Of a stretch of 64,000 nucleotides of DNA, positions 19,101 to 27,742 are shown in pieces; position 1 is the first letter of the stretch, and every line of letters begins with the position of its first letter. The notes under the pieces were generated by a model, which was given only the letters and a program-made list of their open reading frames with translations, was not told where the DNA came from and did no database searches. The DNA is from Paludibacter sp. (GTDB lineage Bacteria; Bacteroidota; Bacteroidia; Bacteroidales; Paludibacteraceae). The stretch covers positions 1 to 64,000 of the forward strand of contig JAMPAY010000005.1 of the NCBI GenBank assembly GCA_023666945.1, read 5' to 3'. The position numbers and the translations under genes were made by a program.

Positions 19101-19563
19101 AGTAGCGGAAGGTGTATCGGATGCTACGGTGCAACGCCTTAAGGAGCATTATTGGGAAATACGTAGGGGTATAGGTGCACACAAGTCACCGCAAAACTAT
19201 GGCTCATTCCCATTTGATGCTTATTCGCATACGCCGTCTATGGCAGGTGTACAACAACCCGGTATGACAGGGCAGGTAAAAGAAGACATCATCAACCGTT
19301 TCTTTGAATTGGGTGTACAGGTGAAAGATGGCACTATTCGTATCTCGCAAACCATGTTGCGCCCTTCGGACTTCCTTAATGGAGAGTTGTCGTTTACCTA
19401 TTGTGCCGTGCCGTTTATTTATCGTTTAGGCAACGACAAAGGAATACGTTTGCAAATGGAAAACGATTGGCTGACTTTGGATGCTTATACTATATCCGCG
19501 GATGTGGCTAAGCATATATTTAATCGTGATAACACTATCAAACAAGTAATTGTAACGCTATGA
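16189..19563 (+). CDS. Probable beta-1,3-glucan/oligoglucan phosphorylase, GH161-like (GH94-related)
   Basis: Large cytoplasmic protein (1124 residues, no signal peptide) that probably cleaves beta-1,3-gluco-oligosaccharides with phosphate to give glucose-1-phosphate. Size and recognised stretches fit GH161, the family of beta-1,3-glucan phosphorylases, more than the shorter GH94 enzymes: FYRISNYDAMQPFFISLAS at the N-terminus, SRRHGDPSRPWNMFDI, YQGNWRDIFQNWEALSLSYP, NIGYWGDHQIIYLLKLLE and FYKYEGLGCIYWHMVSKLL. Overlaps with the symporter (8 bases) and the GH30 gene (4 bases, ATGA) place it in one translationally coupled unit. The family name is my recognition without a search; a GH94-type cellodextrin or laminaribiose phosphorylase is the alternative. 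Confidence 0.75.
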   Translation: MNKTINTTDMYVGDTLLHLAQAEAEGCFCEIDGERFYRISNYDAMQPFFISLASDTDLWMYISSTGGLTAGRRNPDQSLFPYYTDDKITESAEYTGSRTLLRVKMGDRVCMWEPFSSHNAGVYDVCRTIAKSVVGNKLVFSENNRTLGLVFSYTWCSADRFGWIRKAQLSNSTSEGREVEIVDGLQNLLPAGVDRLTQNTFSTLVDAYKRTELVPDSSLALLRMEAIMVDRAEPSESLRCNTVYTLGLPFEDYLLSSAQLDAFRKGRPLHSETEAKGVRGAVLAHTRLMIEAGKQYTWYFVADVEKDAVQVCDMLRFIRQPEAVALLEEAVAQSTDTLRSIVMQNDGVQHTADEHDNARHFANTLFNTMRGGFYCDAYNIQSNAFRRHVELFNREVAKRNEAFLAALPDTMAYAALQTAVEEQHDEQLMRLFMEYLPITFSRRHGDPSRPWNMFDIRVNDAAGKRLISYQGNWRDIFQNWEALSLSYPGYINAIISKFLNATTVDGYNPYKVTSEGIDWEVIEPENPWSNIGYWGDHQIIYLLKLLELSAKHNPSALQAMLLNGRFAFANVPYRLKSYAEIVADPKNTVRFDDDLHKRIFALIPTYGQDARLVLTASGDVYTTSFTDKLAVTLLAKLSNFIPDAGIWMNTLRPEWNDANNALVGCGASMVTLYYMRRFVAFLTQFYAEVQAESFVLSNEILTCIKQMANVFENHRECILRGFIPQQRRTLVDALGIAGETYREKVYAGFSGRMEQIGKQEWLSFLQQVETYIDASIRNARRDDGLYQAYNLIAFTDNAIEVRPLYEMLEGQVSLLTSFALAPEDVADVLDSMRHSALYRPDQNSYMLYPAKQLPSFLEKNNLPADAAASPLVKRLLEQYPGAIVAQDAEGGVHFNGSFNNASFLQRAIDALPTPLSETERTQLLDVYERMFVHQAFTGRSGTFYKYEGLGCIYWHMVSKLLLAVGENIERAVAEGVSDATVQRLKEHYWEIRRGIGAHKSPQNYGSFPFDAYSHTPSMAGVQQPGMTGQVKEDIINRFFELGVQVKDGTIRISQTMLRPSDFLNGELSFTYCAVPFIYRLGNDKGIRLQMENDWLTLDAYTISADVAKHIFNRDNTIKQVIVTL

Positions 19564-21179
19564 AATACACAGGAATATCTTTCGTGTTGGTAGCCTCGCT
19601 TTTGGCTGCATGCACAAGCGGAATTAAATCGTCGCAAGTATTGATTACATCCGAGGCAGGGCAAAATTGTGCCAAGGGTGAAGCGGTGGTTTTCACCAAG
19701 AAAAAGGCTGCCGATGCCGTGGTGGTTGATTTGCAGGATAAACGACAAACCGTTGATGGTTTTGGAGGTTCGCTTACCGAGTCGTCCGCTTTCGTTTTGG
19801 CTTGTCTGAAACCCGCGCAGCGTAAGGCTATTTTGAAAGAGTTGTATGGTAAATCAGGAGCGGATTTCTCGGTGGCACGTACACAAATAGGAGCCAGCGA
19901 TTTCTCGGTGGAGGGACACTATTCTTTGGCAGAACAAGAGGGTGATATCGCTTTGGAGTCTTTCTCACTTGACCGTGATAAAGAGGGATTTCCTGCAGAA
20001 CGCTATCCGCAAGTGAAAGATAATTCATACGACTTGTTTTATCTTATTAAAGAAGTTCTTGATATAAAGCAGAACCAAACGGATAACACGCTCCGCATCA
20101 TGGCTTCGCCTTGGACTGCACCTGCGTGGATGAAAGACAATAAGCGTTACTATCAGCGCAACGAAGAGGGGTGGAGAGGAGGCAAACTCTTGCCCGAATA
20201 CTATCCTGTTTTTGCGGACTATTTTGTCAAGTATCTGCAGGCATGGCGTGCCGAAGGGCTTGAGTTTTGGGCCATCACACCCGAAAACGAACCTATGGGC
20301 AACGATGGCGGTTGGGAGAGCATGGAAGTATCGCCCGCAGAAGAAGCCCTGTTTATCGGTAAATACTTAGGTCCTGCGTTGGCTGCTAATGGTTTTGGCG
20401 ATGTAAAGATATTCGGTTTCGACCAAAACACTTTCGAAATGGGTCCTTACACAGCGGCTGTTTATGGTGATGAGCAGGCATCGGCTTATACTACGGGTAT
20501 GGCAGTGCATTGGTATGGTAGTACCATATCCTGTTTCCCTGAAGTGCTTGATTCGGTGCATAATCTTTATCCCGATAAAACAATCTTCCATTCGGAGGGA
20601 TGTATAGATAACCTTGGTTGTGCGCCTTGGGACGGTGTTTCCGACCCTATCGGATTCGTTGAATCAGGTTGGTTTGCCAACGATGCTTTCTGGTGGAATC
20701 AGGAGGCTACCGATTGGGGCTACTCCACACCTTTCTGGCCGGAATGGCATCCCAAATATGCTCCTGTACATCGCTATGCACAATATATCATTGATGGCAT
20801 GAACCATTGGCTCACAGGCTATTGCGATTGGAACATCGTGCTCGATTCTATTGGAGGACCTAACCATGTCGGCAATTTCGCAGGAGCACAAGTAATGGTT
20901 GACTATCAGAACGATATAGTCTATTTTACACCTTACTACTATGTACTTAAGCAATTCAGTCGTTCCATGCGTCCGGGTGATGTAGTCTTGGGTGTAACAG
21001 AGTCGGTGGTGGATAATTTGCATGTTTGCGCTGTGCAGAAAGCCGATGGAACGTATGCTGTCAATATGCTGAATAAGAGTATAGAACCCATTCGCTTTAA
21101 TTTGCAAATGGGTGACTATTGTGCAGAGGTGGATATGCCTGCCAATGCTTTGCAAACCATATTTGTTGCTTTGCCGTAA
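19560..21179 (+). CDS. GH30 glycosidase lipoprotein, probable beta-1,6-glucanase
   Basis: Predicted to remove beta-1,6-linked glucosyl branches of laminarin-type glucan. A lipobox (ASLLAACTSG) precedes the GH30 TIM barrel plus beta-sandwich: VDGFGGSLTESSA, SVARTQIGASDFSV, IMASPWTAPAWMKDN, AITPENEPMGN (acid/base E244), VHWYGS and FHSEGCIDN (nucleophile E346). The C-terminal beta part ends MPANALQTIFVAL. Domain order and length (539) fit subfamily GH30_3, which contains endo-beta-1,6-glucanases; a glucosylceramidase-type activity is the alternative. The start overlaps the phosphorylase stop codon (ATGA). A small hairpin without T-tract follows at 21193-21211. Confidence 0.88.
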   Translation: MKYTGISFVLVASLLAACTSGIKSSQVLITSEAGQNCAKGEAVVFTKKKAADAVVVDLQDKRQTVDGFGGSLTESSAFVLACLKPAQRKAILKELYGKSGADFSVARTQIGASDFSVEGHYSLAEQEGDIALESFSLDRDKEGFPAERYPQVKDNSYDLFYLIKEVLDIKQNQTDNTLRIMASPWTAPAWMKDNKRYYQRNEEGWRGGKLLPEYYPVFADYFVKYLQAWRAEGLEFWAITPENEPMGNDGGWESMEVSPAEEALFIGKYLGPALAANGFGDVKIFGFDQNTFEMGPYTAAVYGDEQASAYTTGMAVHWYGSTISCFPEVLDSVHNLYPDKTIFHSEGCIDNLGCAPWDGVSDPIGFVESGWFANDAFWWNQEATDWGYSTPFWPEWHPKYAPVHRYAQYIIDGMNHWLTGYCDWNIVLDSIGGPNHVGNFAGAQVMVDYQNDIVYFTPYYYVLKQFSRSMRPGDVVLGVTESVVDNLHVCAVQKADGTYAVNMLNKSIEPIRFNLQMGDYCAEVDMPANALQTIFVALP

Positions 21180-21268
21180 CGCATAGGAGTGTGTGAGTGT
21201 TGCTCACTCACTCCAAACCGATATAATATACCAATTTCCTTAAACGACCTATATACTGAAACCATACA

Positions 21269-23545
21269 ATGATGAAGACTACAACACATATATCTGCACT
21301 GACGATGCTTATTGCCGTTCTGTTGGGAGCATGTACACCTAAAGATCCTATCGAGCGCAAGATAGATGCTTTGCTGAGCCAAATGACGTTGGATGAAAAA
21401 ATCGGACAGATGAATCAACTCAGCGGCGGATGGATTAGCGAAGACATCAGTGGGCAAATTCGCTCAGGACAGGTAGGATCGTTGCTCAATAGTGTTAATT
21501 ACGATGAATATATGCACTATCAGCGTATTGCGGTGGAAGAAAGTCGTTTAGGTATTCCTTTGGTCTTTTCACGCGATGTGATACATGGTTTCCAAACCAT
21601 CTATCCCATTCCCATCGGGCAGGCGGCTACATGGAATCCTGAGTTGGTGGAAAATGCAGCACGTCTCACAGCGGAAGAAGCCACACAAACCGGATTGCGT
21701 TGGACGTTCTCGCCTATGGTTGATGTGGCACGCGACCCGCGTTGGGGACGAATGGCAGAAGGATATGGCGAAGATACCTATCTTACAGCGCAAATGGGGG
21801 CTGCATGTGTCAGAGGTTATCAGGGCAACAATCCCGATTCAATCCCTAACAATCGTATGGCAGCATGCGTAAAGCATTTTGCAGCATATGGGGCAAGCGA
21901 GTCAGGACGCGACTATAATACTACTTGGATACCCGAAGTGCTTTTGCGCGATGTTTATTTACCGCCTTTCAAAGCGTCAATCGATGCAGGGGCGGCTTCT
22001 ATAATGTGTTCGTTTAACGATATCAATGGCGTACCGTCATCGGCCAACCGACATCTCAATGTGGATATCTTGCGACAAGAATGGGGATTTACCGGTGTGC
22101 TCGAATCGGATTGGTGGTCGTCCTCCAATATGGTAGCACACGGCTATTCGCACGATCTCAAAGAAGCCACAGAGCAAAGTATCAATGCCGGTATGGATAT
22201 GGACATGGAGGGGCATGGCTATATCTATTATATCAAAGAATTGCTCAACGAAGGCAAAATCAAGCAAGAGCAAATCGATGAGTCGGTGCGTAACATATTG
22301 CGTTTTAAGTTCCGATTGGGCTTGTTCGACAATCCTTACACGGCAGTGCCCAATCCTGTCTATCATACACAGGAGGCTTTGGCTGCCGCCACGAAGTCGG
22401 TTGAAGAAAGTGCAATCTTGCTTAAGAACAATGGTATATTGCCTTTGCAATTGCCTGTTGCCGATGCCAAATCGCTTACTGTATTGGTATGCGGTCCGTT
22501 GGCTGACAGTCCTAAAGACCAAGTGGGTACCTGGTGTTTCGATGTTGATTACGATGCAGTGGTTACACCTATTACGGCTTTCCGCAATCTGGAGCAGAAT
22601 GCCAATATAAAGATATTATGGGAACAAGGATTGACCTATTCGCGCGACAAGAATCAGGCAAGTATCGACCAAACCGTGCGGGCAGCACGCAGTGCCGATG
22701 TTATCCTTTTCTTTGCAGGAGAAGAATCCATTCTTTCGGGAGAAGCACGTTGCAGGGCAGAACTGTCTTTGCCGGGCTTGCAGTCGCAAATGTTGCAACA
22801 ACTTAACGCTACAGGCAAACCAGTGGTTATGGTCGTTATGGCAGGGCGTCCGCTCACTATTGGTAAAGAACTCGATTTGGCGGATGCTGTGCTCTATTCC
22901 TATCATGGCGGAACCATGGCAGGAACAGGGTTGTGCAATGTACTCATGGGAGAGGTTTCGCCTTCCGGACGTTGCCCTATCACTATGCCTCAATTGGTAG
23001 GACAAATACCTATCTACTACAATCGCAAGAACACAGGGCGTCCAACGCACAATCCTGTGCTTATCGATGATATACCTGTCGGAGCACCGCAGTTCTCGTT
23101 GGGAGAGTCCAGTTATTGGCTTGAAGTGGGCGATAAACCGCTCTTTCCGTTCGGTTTTGGATTGTCCTATACTACGTTTGAATATAGTCCTGTACAACTT
23201 TCCGATTCTATCATTATGCTCGGAGGTTGTGTGCAAGCCTCTTGCCGTATTACCAATACGGGTAAGCGCGATGCAATGGAAGTTGCACAACTGTATGTAC
23301 GCGATTTGGTGGGTGATTGCCGACCTGTGCGCGAACTGAAAGGTTTCCAAAAACTGATGATTCCTGCGGGAGAAAGCCGAGATGTAACGTTCACGCTTAC
23401 AACCGATGATTTGGCATATTGGCATAGTCGCCAAATCGATGGCTATACATCACAAGTGTGGAAGGCTGCCGATGCAGGAAAGTTCCAACTTTGGATTTCA
23501 TCCGATTGCACTATGGGTACACCGGTCACTTTTGTTGTACAATAA
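21269..23545 (+). CDS. GH3 beta-glucosidase (BglX-like) lipoprotein
   Basis: Exo-acting beta-glucosidase that trims oligosaccharides, probably periplasmic. A lipobox (LLGACTPKD) is followed by the GH3 N-terminal barrel: IGQMNQLSGGW, FSRDVIHGFQTIYPIPIG, SPMVDVARDPRWGR, CVKHFAAYGA and the nucleophile in VLESDWW (D281). Next are the alpha/beta sandwich (ESAILLKNNGILPL, FFAGEESILSGEARCRAEL, NVLMGEVSPSGRCPIT) and a fibronectin-III-like C-terminal domain (ITNTGKRDAMEVAQLYVRD). At 758 residues it is full length. Two consecutive ATG codons (21269, 21272) are equally possible starts. It closes the recognisable enzymatic part of the locus. Confidence 0.93.
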   Translation: MMKTTTHISALTMLIAVLLGACTPKDPIERKIDALLSQMTLDEKIGQMNQLSGGWISEDISGQIRSGQVGSLLNSVNYDEYMHYQRIAVEESRLGIPLVFSRDVIHGFQTIYPIPIGQAATWNPELVENAARLTAEEATQTGLRWTFSPMVDVARDPRWGRMAEGYGEDTYLTAQMGAACVRGYQGNNPDSIPNNRMAACVKHFAAYGASESGRDYNTTWIPEVLLRDVYLPPFKASIDAGAASIMCSFNDINGVPSSANRHLNVDILRQEWGFTGVLESDWWSSSNMVAHGYSHDLKEATEQSINAGMDMDMEGHGYIYYIKELLNEGKIKQEQIDESVRNILRFKFRLGLFDNPYTAVPNPVYHTQEALAAATKSVEESAILLKNNGILPLQLPVADAKSLTVLVCGPLADSPKDQVGTWCFDVDYDAVVTPITAFRNLEQNANIKILWEQGLTYSRDKNQASIDQTVRAARSADVILFFAGEESILSGEARCRAELSLPGLQSQMLQQLNATGKPVVMVVMAGRPLTIGKELDLADAVLYSYHGGTMAGTGLCNVLMGEVSPSGRCPITMPQLVGQIPIYYNRKNTGRPTHNPVLIDDIPVGAPQFSLGESSYWLEVGDKPLFPFGFGLSYTTFEYSPVQLSDSIIMLGGCVQASCRITNTGKRDAMEVAQLYVRDLVGDCRPVRELKGFQKLMIPAGESRDVTFTLTTDDLAYWHSRQIDGYTSQVWKAADAGKFQLWISSDCTMGTPVTFVVQ

Positions 23546-23598
23546 TTACGAAACAACGAATTATATATACTATCAAATACCATAAACACACAACGACC

Positions 23599-26500
23599 AT
23601 GAAACGCACACACCGATTATTCATCCTGCTGCTCTTCTTGTTATTAACAACCAATCTTCTGAGAGCAGCACAATACTGCGTAACCGAAATTACGTCCGAA
23701 AACGGCAAGCACAAGGCTTCCATCACATGCTCTTCGTTGGGCAACAATATGTATCAGTTTGTTTTCGCTTCCGAAGATGTTTTCACCGGCTACAATGCTG
23801 CGGGTTCTAATTTCTATATGAATGTCAACGGAGTAGGAGGCTATCATGTATCCGAACATTTGGCACAAGACGGCAATAAACTGACGGCTCTGATCGAGTC
23901 TGATGTTGTTCCGAATATCTATGTCGGGGCTTTCTTTGTTATGTATGCCGATGGAGAGGCTCTGTTTCAGATTCCTACCGATGCTGATTTTTCGCAAGAG
24001 TGCGATGAAGAAGGAGGAGGCGATATCGGAGGTGGCGACAAACCGTTCGATACCACTGTTAACCTTGCATTGGGCAAACCCTCTTTTGCGGGAAAAGATA
24101 CAAATAATGCATGGCAATCGAACGATGGCAGTTTAGGTACACGTTGGGGGTCTAATGGAGGCGCGGATGATGAGCATTGGTGGTATGTCGATTTGGGCGA
24201 TTTCTATCTATTGAATGAGATAGATCTCTTTTGGGAAGCCGCTTTTTCAGATGATTTTATCCTGCAAGGAGCCATGGAGTTACCTGCCAATCCTGCCGAT
24301 GATGCGCTATGGAAGACGTTTGCTATCGTAAAGGGAACCCAAAAGGTGGGTCAAGATGAGAATGCCAAGAATGTTCATCTCGTTGATGGGGCGGCACGCT
24401 ATGTTCGTATCCGTTCATTCCACAATGTAACCACTTATGGCATATCTATGTGGGAATTTCGTGTATATGGTACGGGGTTGGCTACGCCTGACGATGCGAA
24501 ACCTATATTGACAAAGGCGGAGTTTGTTTCCATGGATGAAAATCAAGGAACTGTACAGTTGGCGTTAGAGGCTATGGTTACACGCGAGGGTGTTCTCTCT
24601 CCTGTCTACGATTTCTTTATTACGGATGCCAATACAGGACAGCATTGGCGTGTCAATACCAATGCCGATGACAATACGGGCCGGTTGTCCGGCTTTGTGT
24701 CGTGCGGACAATACGACCTGAAAATTGAGGCGGTCGATGCGCTCTATAACCTTTCCGAACCAATGTATTGCAATTTTGTCGCACCGGCAAGCAATCTCGC
24801 TTTGGGCAGACCTTGTCAGGCAGGCTATTCGCAAGGCAACGATGTATTGCCCGAGAAAGCAGTCGATGGCAATAATACTACACGTTGGAGCGGATGGGGA
24901 TCGAACGAAAACGATAAGAACTGCTGGTGGCAAGTCGATTTGGAGGGGCTCCGAACAGTCAATGACATCAAAATCAGTTTCGAGAACAATCAGGTGCGTA
25001 CCTATAGCATTTTGGCTTCTGTCGACGGTAATTCGTGGGTTACATTAGGCACTTACGACAACATTCCGCAGACGGGAGCGAACAATTTTGTCGATTTCCC
25101 GCTGTCGGCTACATGCCGCTATCTGCGTATTGAGGCCAATCAAAATTTGAGTTTCTACGAGTTCTGTGTCTATGGCGAATGTTTTGCGCTGGAGCAATCG
25201 CAAAATCCGCACATGTTGTATGCCGATTTAGAACAATTAACTACCACTACGGCAACACTCCATGTCGGGGCTACCGACGATACCACTCCTTTCGAAGAAC
25301 TTACTTACAGAGTGGTACTTACAGTAGGTAACAATGTCCTGCCTACCATCGAAACAAAAGCCGACAATGGCTATCTCACCCTTACCGATTTAGATTTATC
25401 CACCTACTATATTGCCGAAATCTGGGCTATCGATGCCGACGGTAACCTATCGGACAACTCCATTACGCTTACGTTCACTACATTGGGTGAGTTTGCCAAT
25501 CTTTATCTTTCCGGCGATATCAATGGTTGGGTACCTAACGATGAGAACTATCGTTTCCGAACAACTGCCATTCCCGGTATCTATTCGCTCACGCTTACAC
25601 TACCTGCGGGGACACATATTGTATACAAACTCACCGACGGAACTGCACTTGATAGCGACCATTCCACCTTACTCGACCACCACTTTATTTTCCCGCAATC
25701 CGAAGTTACTTTCTATGCCAAAGATTTCAATACCTTTGCTTCGTCCGGAGATAGTATTTTTCTGCAAGGAACACTTATAGATGCTACTTCCTTGGCAGAG
25801 GGCAGATATTGCACATGGAATGGTACACAAGCCGTTTGGGTAGGCGACATCAATATCCTGAATCCCTATCAAATAACCAAAGTGTCCTATTTGAACGGCA
25901 CAACCGATGCTTATATGCCCTTTCTCTACGATACCGATATATCTGTAGGCAATCAGATGGTAACGGGAGTAAGTGCCACCAAAGCGCAATTCACGTTCGA
26001 TTTACCTTCGCTCACTTGGTACTGGAAAGATTATCACGACGGCTACTGTGCTTTCTATGGTACTGCAGGTGATGGCTTTTTGCGTGGAAAGAACGAAAAG
26101 GATATAACTTTCTCACAGGGCTATAATCTCGAATTGTGGTTGAACGAAACCAAAGATGTCATTACCATTCAAGTGGAATATCTCGATACCGACAAAGAAG
26201 CGGCAAATGCCATTTTCCTCAACTATCCGAACAAAGAGTTTGCTGCCGTAAAAGAACGCTTATTGACAACTATCGAACGCGGACGCCTTTTCCGCGGAGA
26301 TGTGCAGGTAGCTGATTTGCTCAACAAAGACGATGGTATGATTCGTTTTGTTATTAAATTCTCCTTACCCAACGGCGAAATGCGCCTCACCAATTTGGAA
26401 TATTTCTACCTTGATGGTGCAGGTTGTGCAGAGCGTATCTTCACTATCTATCATCACGACGACATGCCCGCAGAACCCGAACACGGAGCCGTTATATCCT

Positions 26501-27282
26501 ACAAAGGCGGACGTATATTGCAGCCTATTCGTTACAAACGTATCTTCAAACCTGATACATGGGAAACACTGTGTTTGCCTTTCTCTGTTAGCAAGGTTAC
26601 GGTATACGACCCCGATGACAATCAAGAGTACGAACTCTATGCGCAATACTCCAATGGCGGACAAACCAACGAAGGACATTTCTGGTTGCGAACATTCACT
26701 CAATCGGCTGTGTCTGTTAACGATTTTAAAGCCAATTGGCACGATATAGAAGCTACATCTGCAGCAACTGCATTGCCACAAAAAGGTATACCTTATATCA
26801 TGCGAATGCCTGCAGGCGACTATTATGCCGATAAGTATGTTATCTTCCATGGCGAAGAATATCAAACAATAGCGGCTACATATGCTGCTCCCGCATTGCC
26901 CGATGATGATAAGTTCTCCTATTCGGGCAACAATACCATGATGCCTTGGAACTTGCGTTCGGCTTATGTGCTGGATGCTCCGGGCGAGTATTTTGTGTCC
27001 GACGAATCAGTGGTGTTGCAGCCTTTCGAGTGTGCCGTCAATGCCACACAAGCAACCATAGCACGCATTCCGCGTTTGGGCTTGAATGCTTCCAATCATA
27101 CCATAACGGATACCAATCTTCCCACAACATCTTCTGTCGGAACGATTTATTCGGTTATGGGATTACCTGTAGGACGCTTTGCTTCGTCGGATGAGTACGA
27201 TAATTTGTTGCAGCGTTTGAGCAGAGGTATCTATGTGGTGCAAACCGAAACAAGTGTAACGAAGATTTATGTGGGGGATTGA
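23599..27282 (+). CDS. Large secreted multi-domain protein with two discoidin (F5/8C) domains and CTD-like tail
   Basis: Secreted 1227-residue protein with no recognisable catalytic domain. In order: a signal peptide (LFILLLFLLLTTNLLRAAQ); a module of about 110 residues (CVTEITSENGKHKASITCSS ... PTDADFSQEC) almost identical to one in the protein at 27743; an acidic/Gly linker; discoidin domain 1 (about 155-295, NLALGKPSFAGKD); a spacer; discoidin domain 2 (about 400-530, NLALGRPCQAGYSQ); a fibronectin-like domain (about 540-635); a LYLSGDINGWVPNDE module; and a late region with WETLCLPFSVSKV, seen in Bacteroidales surface adhesins. The end (SVGTIYSVMGLPVGR ... LSRGIYVVQTE) resembles a T9SS sorting domain. 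Start 23599 is chosen for the signal peptide; a longer reading would run into the GH3 gene. Probable role: glycan binding or surface attachment. Confidence 0.75.
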   Translation: MKRTHRLFILLLFLLLTTNLLRAAQYCVTEITSENGKHKASITCSSLGNNMYQFVFASEDVFTGYNAAGSNFYMNVNGVGGYHVSEHLAQDGNKLTALIESDVVPNIYVGAFFVMYADGEALFQIPTDADFSQECDEEGGGDIGGGDKPFDTTVNLALGKPSFAGKDTNNAWQSNDGSLGTRWGSNGGADDEHWWYVDLGDFYLLNEIDLFWEAAFSDDFILQGAMELPANPADDALWKTFAIVKGTQKVGQDENAKNVHLVDGAARYVRIRSFHNVTTYGISMWEFRVYGTGLATPDDAKPILTKAEFVSMDENQGTVQLALEAMVTREGVLSPVYDFFITDANTGQHWRVNTNADDNTGRLSGFVSCGQYDLKIEAVDALYNLSEPMYCNFVAPASNLALGRPCQAGYSQGNDVLPEKAVDGNNTTRWSGWGSNENDKNCWWQVDLEGLRTVNDIKISFENNQVRTYSILASVDGNSWVTLGTYDNIPQTGANNFVDFPLSATCRYLRIEANQNLSFYEFCVYGECFALEQSQNPHMLYADLEQLTTTTATLHVGATDDTTPFEELTYRVVLTVGNNVLPTIETKADNGYLTLTDLDLSTYYIAEIWAIDADGNLSDNSITLTFTTLGEFANLYLSGDINGWVPNDENYRFRTTAIPGIYSLTLTLPAGTHIVYKLTDGTALDSDHSTLLDHHFIFPQSEVTFYAKDFNTFASSGDSIFLQGTLIDATSLAEGRYCTWNGTQAVWVGDINILNPYQITKVSYLNGTTDAYMPFLYDTDISVGNQMVTGVSATKAQFTFDLPSLTWYWKDYHDGYCAFYGTAGDGFLRGKNEKDITFSQGYNLELWLNETKDVITIQVEYLDTDKEAANAIFLNYPNKEFAAVKERLLTTIERGRLFRGDVQVADLLNKDDGMIRFVIKFSLPNGEMRLTNLEYFYLDGAGCAERIFTIYHHDDMPAEPEHGAVISYKGGRILQPIRYKRIFKPDTWETLCLPFSVSKVTVYDPDDNQEYELYAQYSNGGQTNEGHFWLRTFTQSAVSVNDFKANWHDIEATSAATALPQKGIPYIMRMPAGDYYADKYVIFHGEEYQTIAATYAAPALPDDDKFSYSGNNTMMPWNLRSAYVLDAPGEYFVSDESVVLQPFECAVNATQATIARIPRLGLNASNHTITDTNLPTTSSVGTIYSVMGLPVGRFASSDEYDNLLQRLSRGIYVVQTETSVTKIYVGD
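23722..23940 (+). repeat. Duplicated module, copy 1
   Basis: This 219-base stretch aligns without gaps to 27866-28084. By eye I count five differences, and bases 23806-23940 are identical to their counterpart. It encodes most of the shared N-terminal module of the two secreted proteins. Confidence 0.9.
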
Positions 27283-27284
27283 TT

Positions 27285-27701
27285 ATGAAACGCTATTTAT
27301 TGTGTGCGCTGTTTTGCGCATGTGCAGCCTTGGCTACGGCACAAAAGGGCTTATATACAACAAGCCTCAATGCTCAAACCGTCTCTTATGGGGGATATGT
27401 ATCATACCAAAGAACAAGTGTGTTCTCGCAATCGGCGGCAGAAGGTTGGCAAACACCATTTTGCACTGACATTAAGGTTTGTGCCGCAGTGCCCGATTAT
27501 GTTCCGGCACATAGTGGCGACCTTAATCCGTTCGATGCGGTGGGTACGGTGGCACGACGCAATGGTCCGCCAACCACAGGGGGGGGGAACCCCGAAAACC
27601 CCGATATAAAAATCGACCCTCTGAGCGATGCTTATGGCTTTTTGATAGTGTTGGCGATAGGCTATATGGGACTTTTGCTGAAACGTAAAAAAACAAGATA
27701 A
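27285..27701 (+). CDS. Small secreted protein with C-terminal membrane anchor and G9 tract
   Basis: Unrecognised 138-residue protein. It has a signal peptide (LLCALFCACAALATAQ), a short central region with three Cys, and a Pro/Gly-rich linker (NGPPTTGGGNPENP). The end is tripartite: PLSDAYG, about 15 hydrophobic residues, then KRKKTR. That arrangement looks like a C-terminal sorting or anchoring signal. The linker is encoded partly by nine consecutive G (27579-27587), so strand slippage would shift frame before the anchor. ATG 27285 is two bases after the preceding stop codon and gives a clean signal peptide; a TTG at 27279 is less likely. Tight spacing implies co-expression with the large protein upstream. 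Confidence 0.65.
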   Translation: MKRYLLCALFCACAALATAQKGLYTTSLNAQTVSYGGYVSYQRTSVFSQSAAEGWQTPFCTDIKVCAAVPDYVPAHSGDLNPFDAVGTVARRNGPPTTGGGNPENPDIKIDPLSDAYGFLIVLAIGYMGLLLKRKKTR

Positions 27702-27742
27702 TTTAACCAATGTATAAGATAATAACTAATAATGTAAAACAC

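Noticed and set aside
23458..23598. Longer N-terminus for the large array protein
   Set aside because: The extra 47 codons overlap the GH3 gene and would place the clear signal peptide internally.
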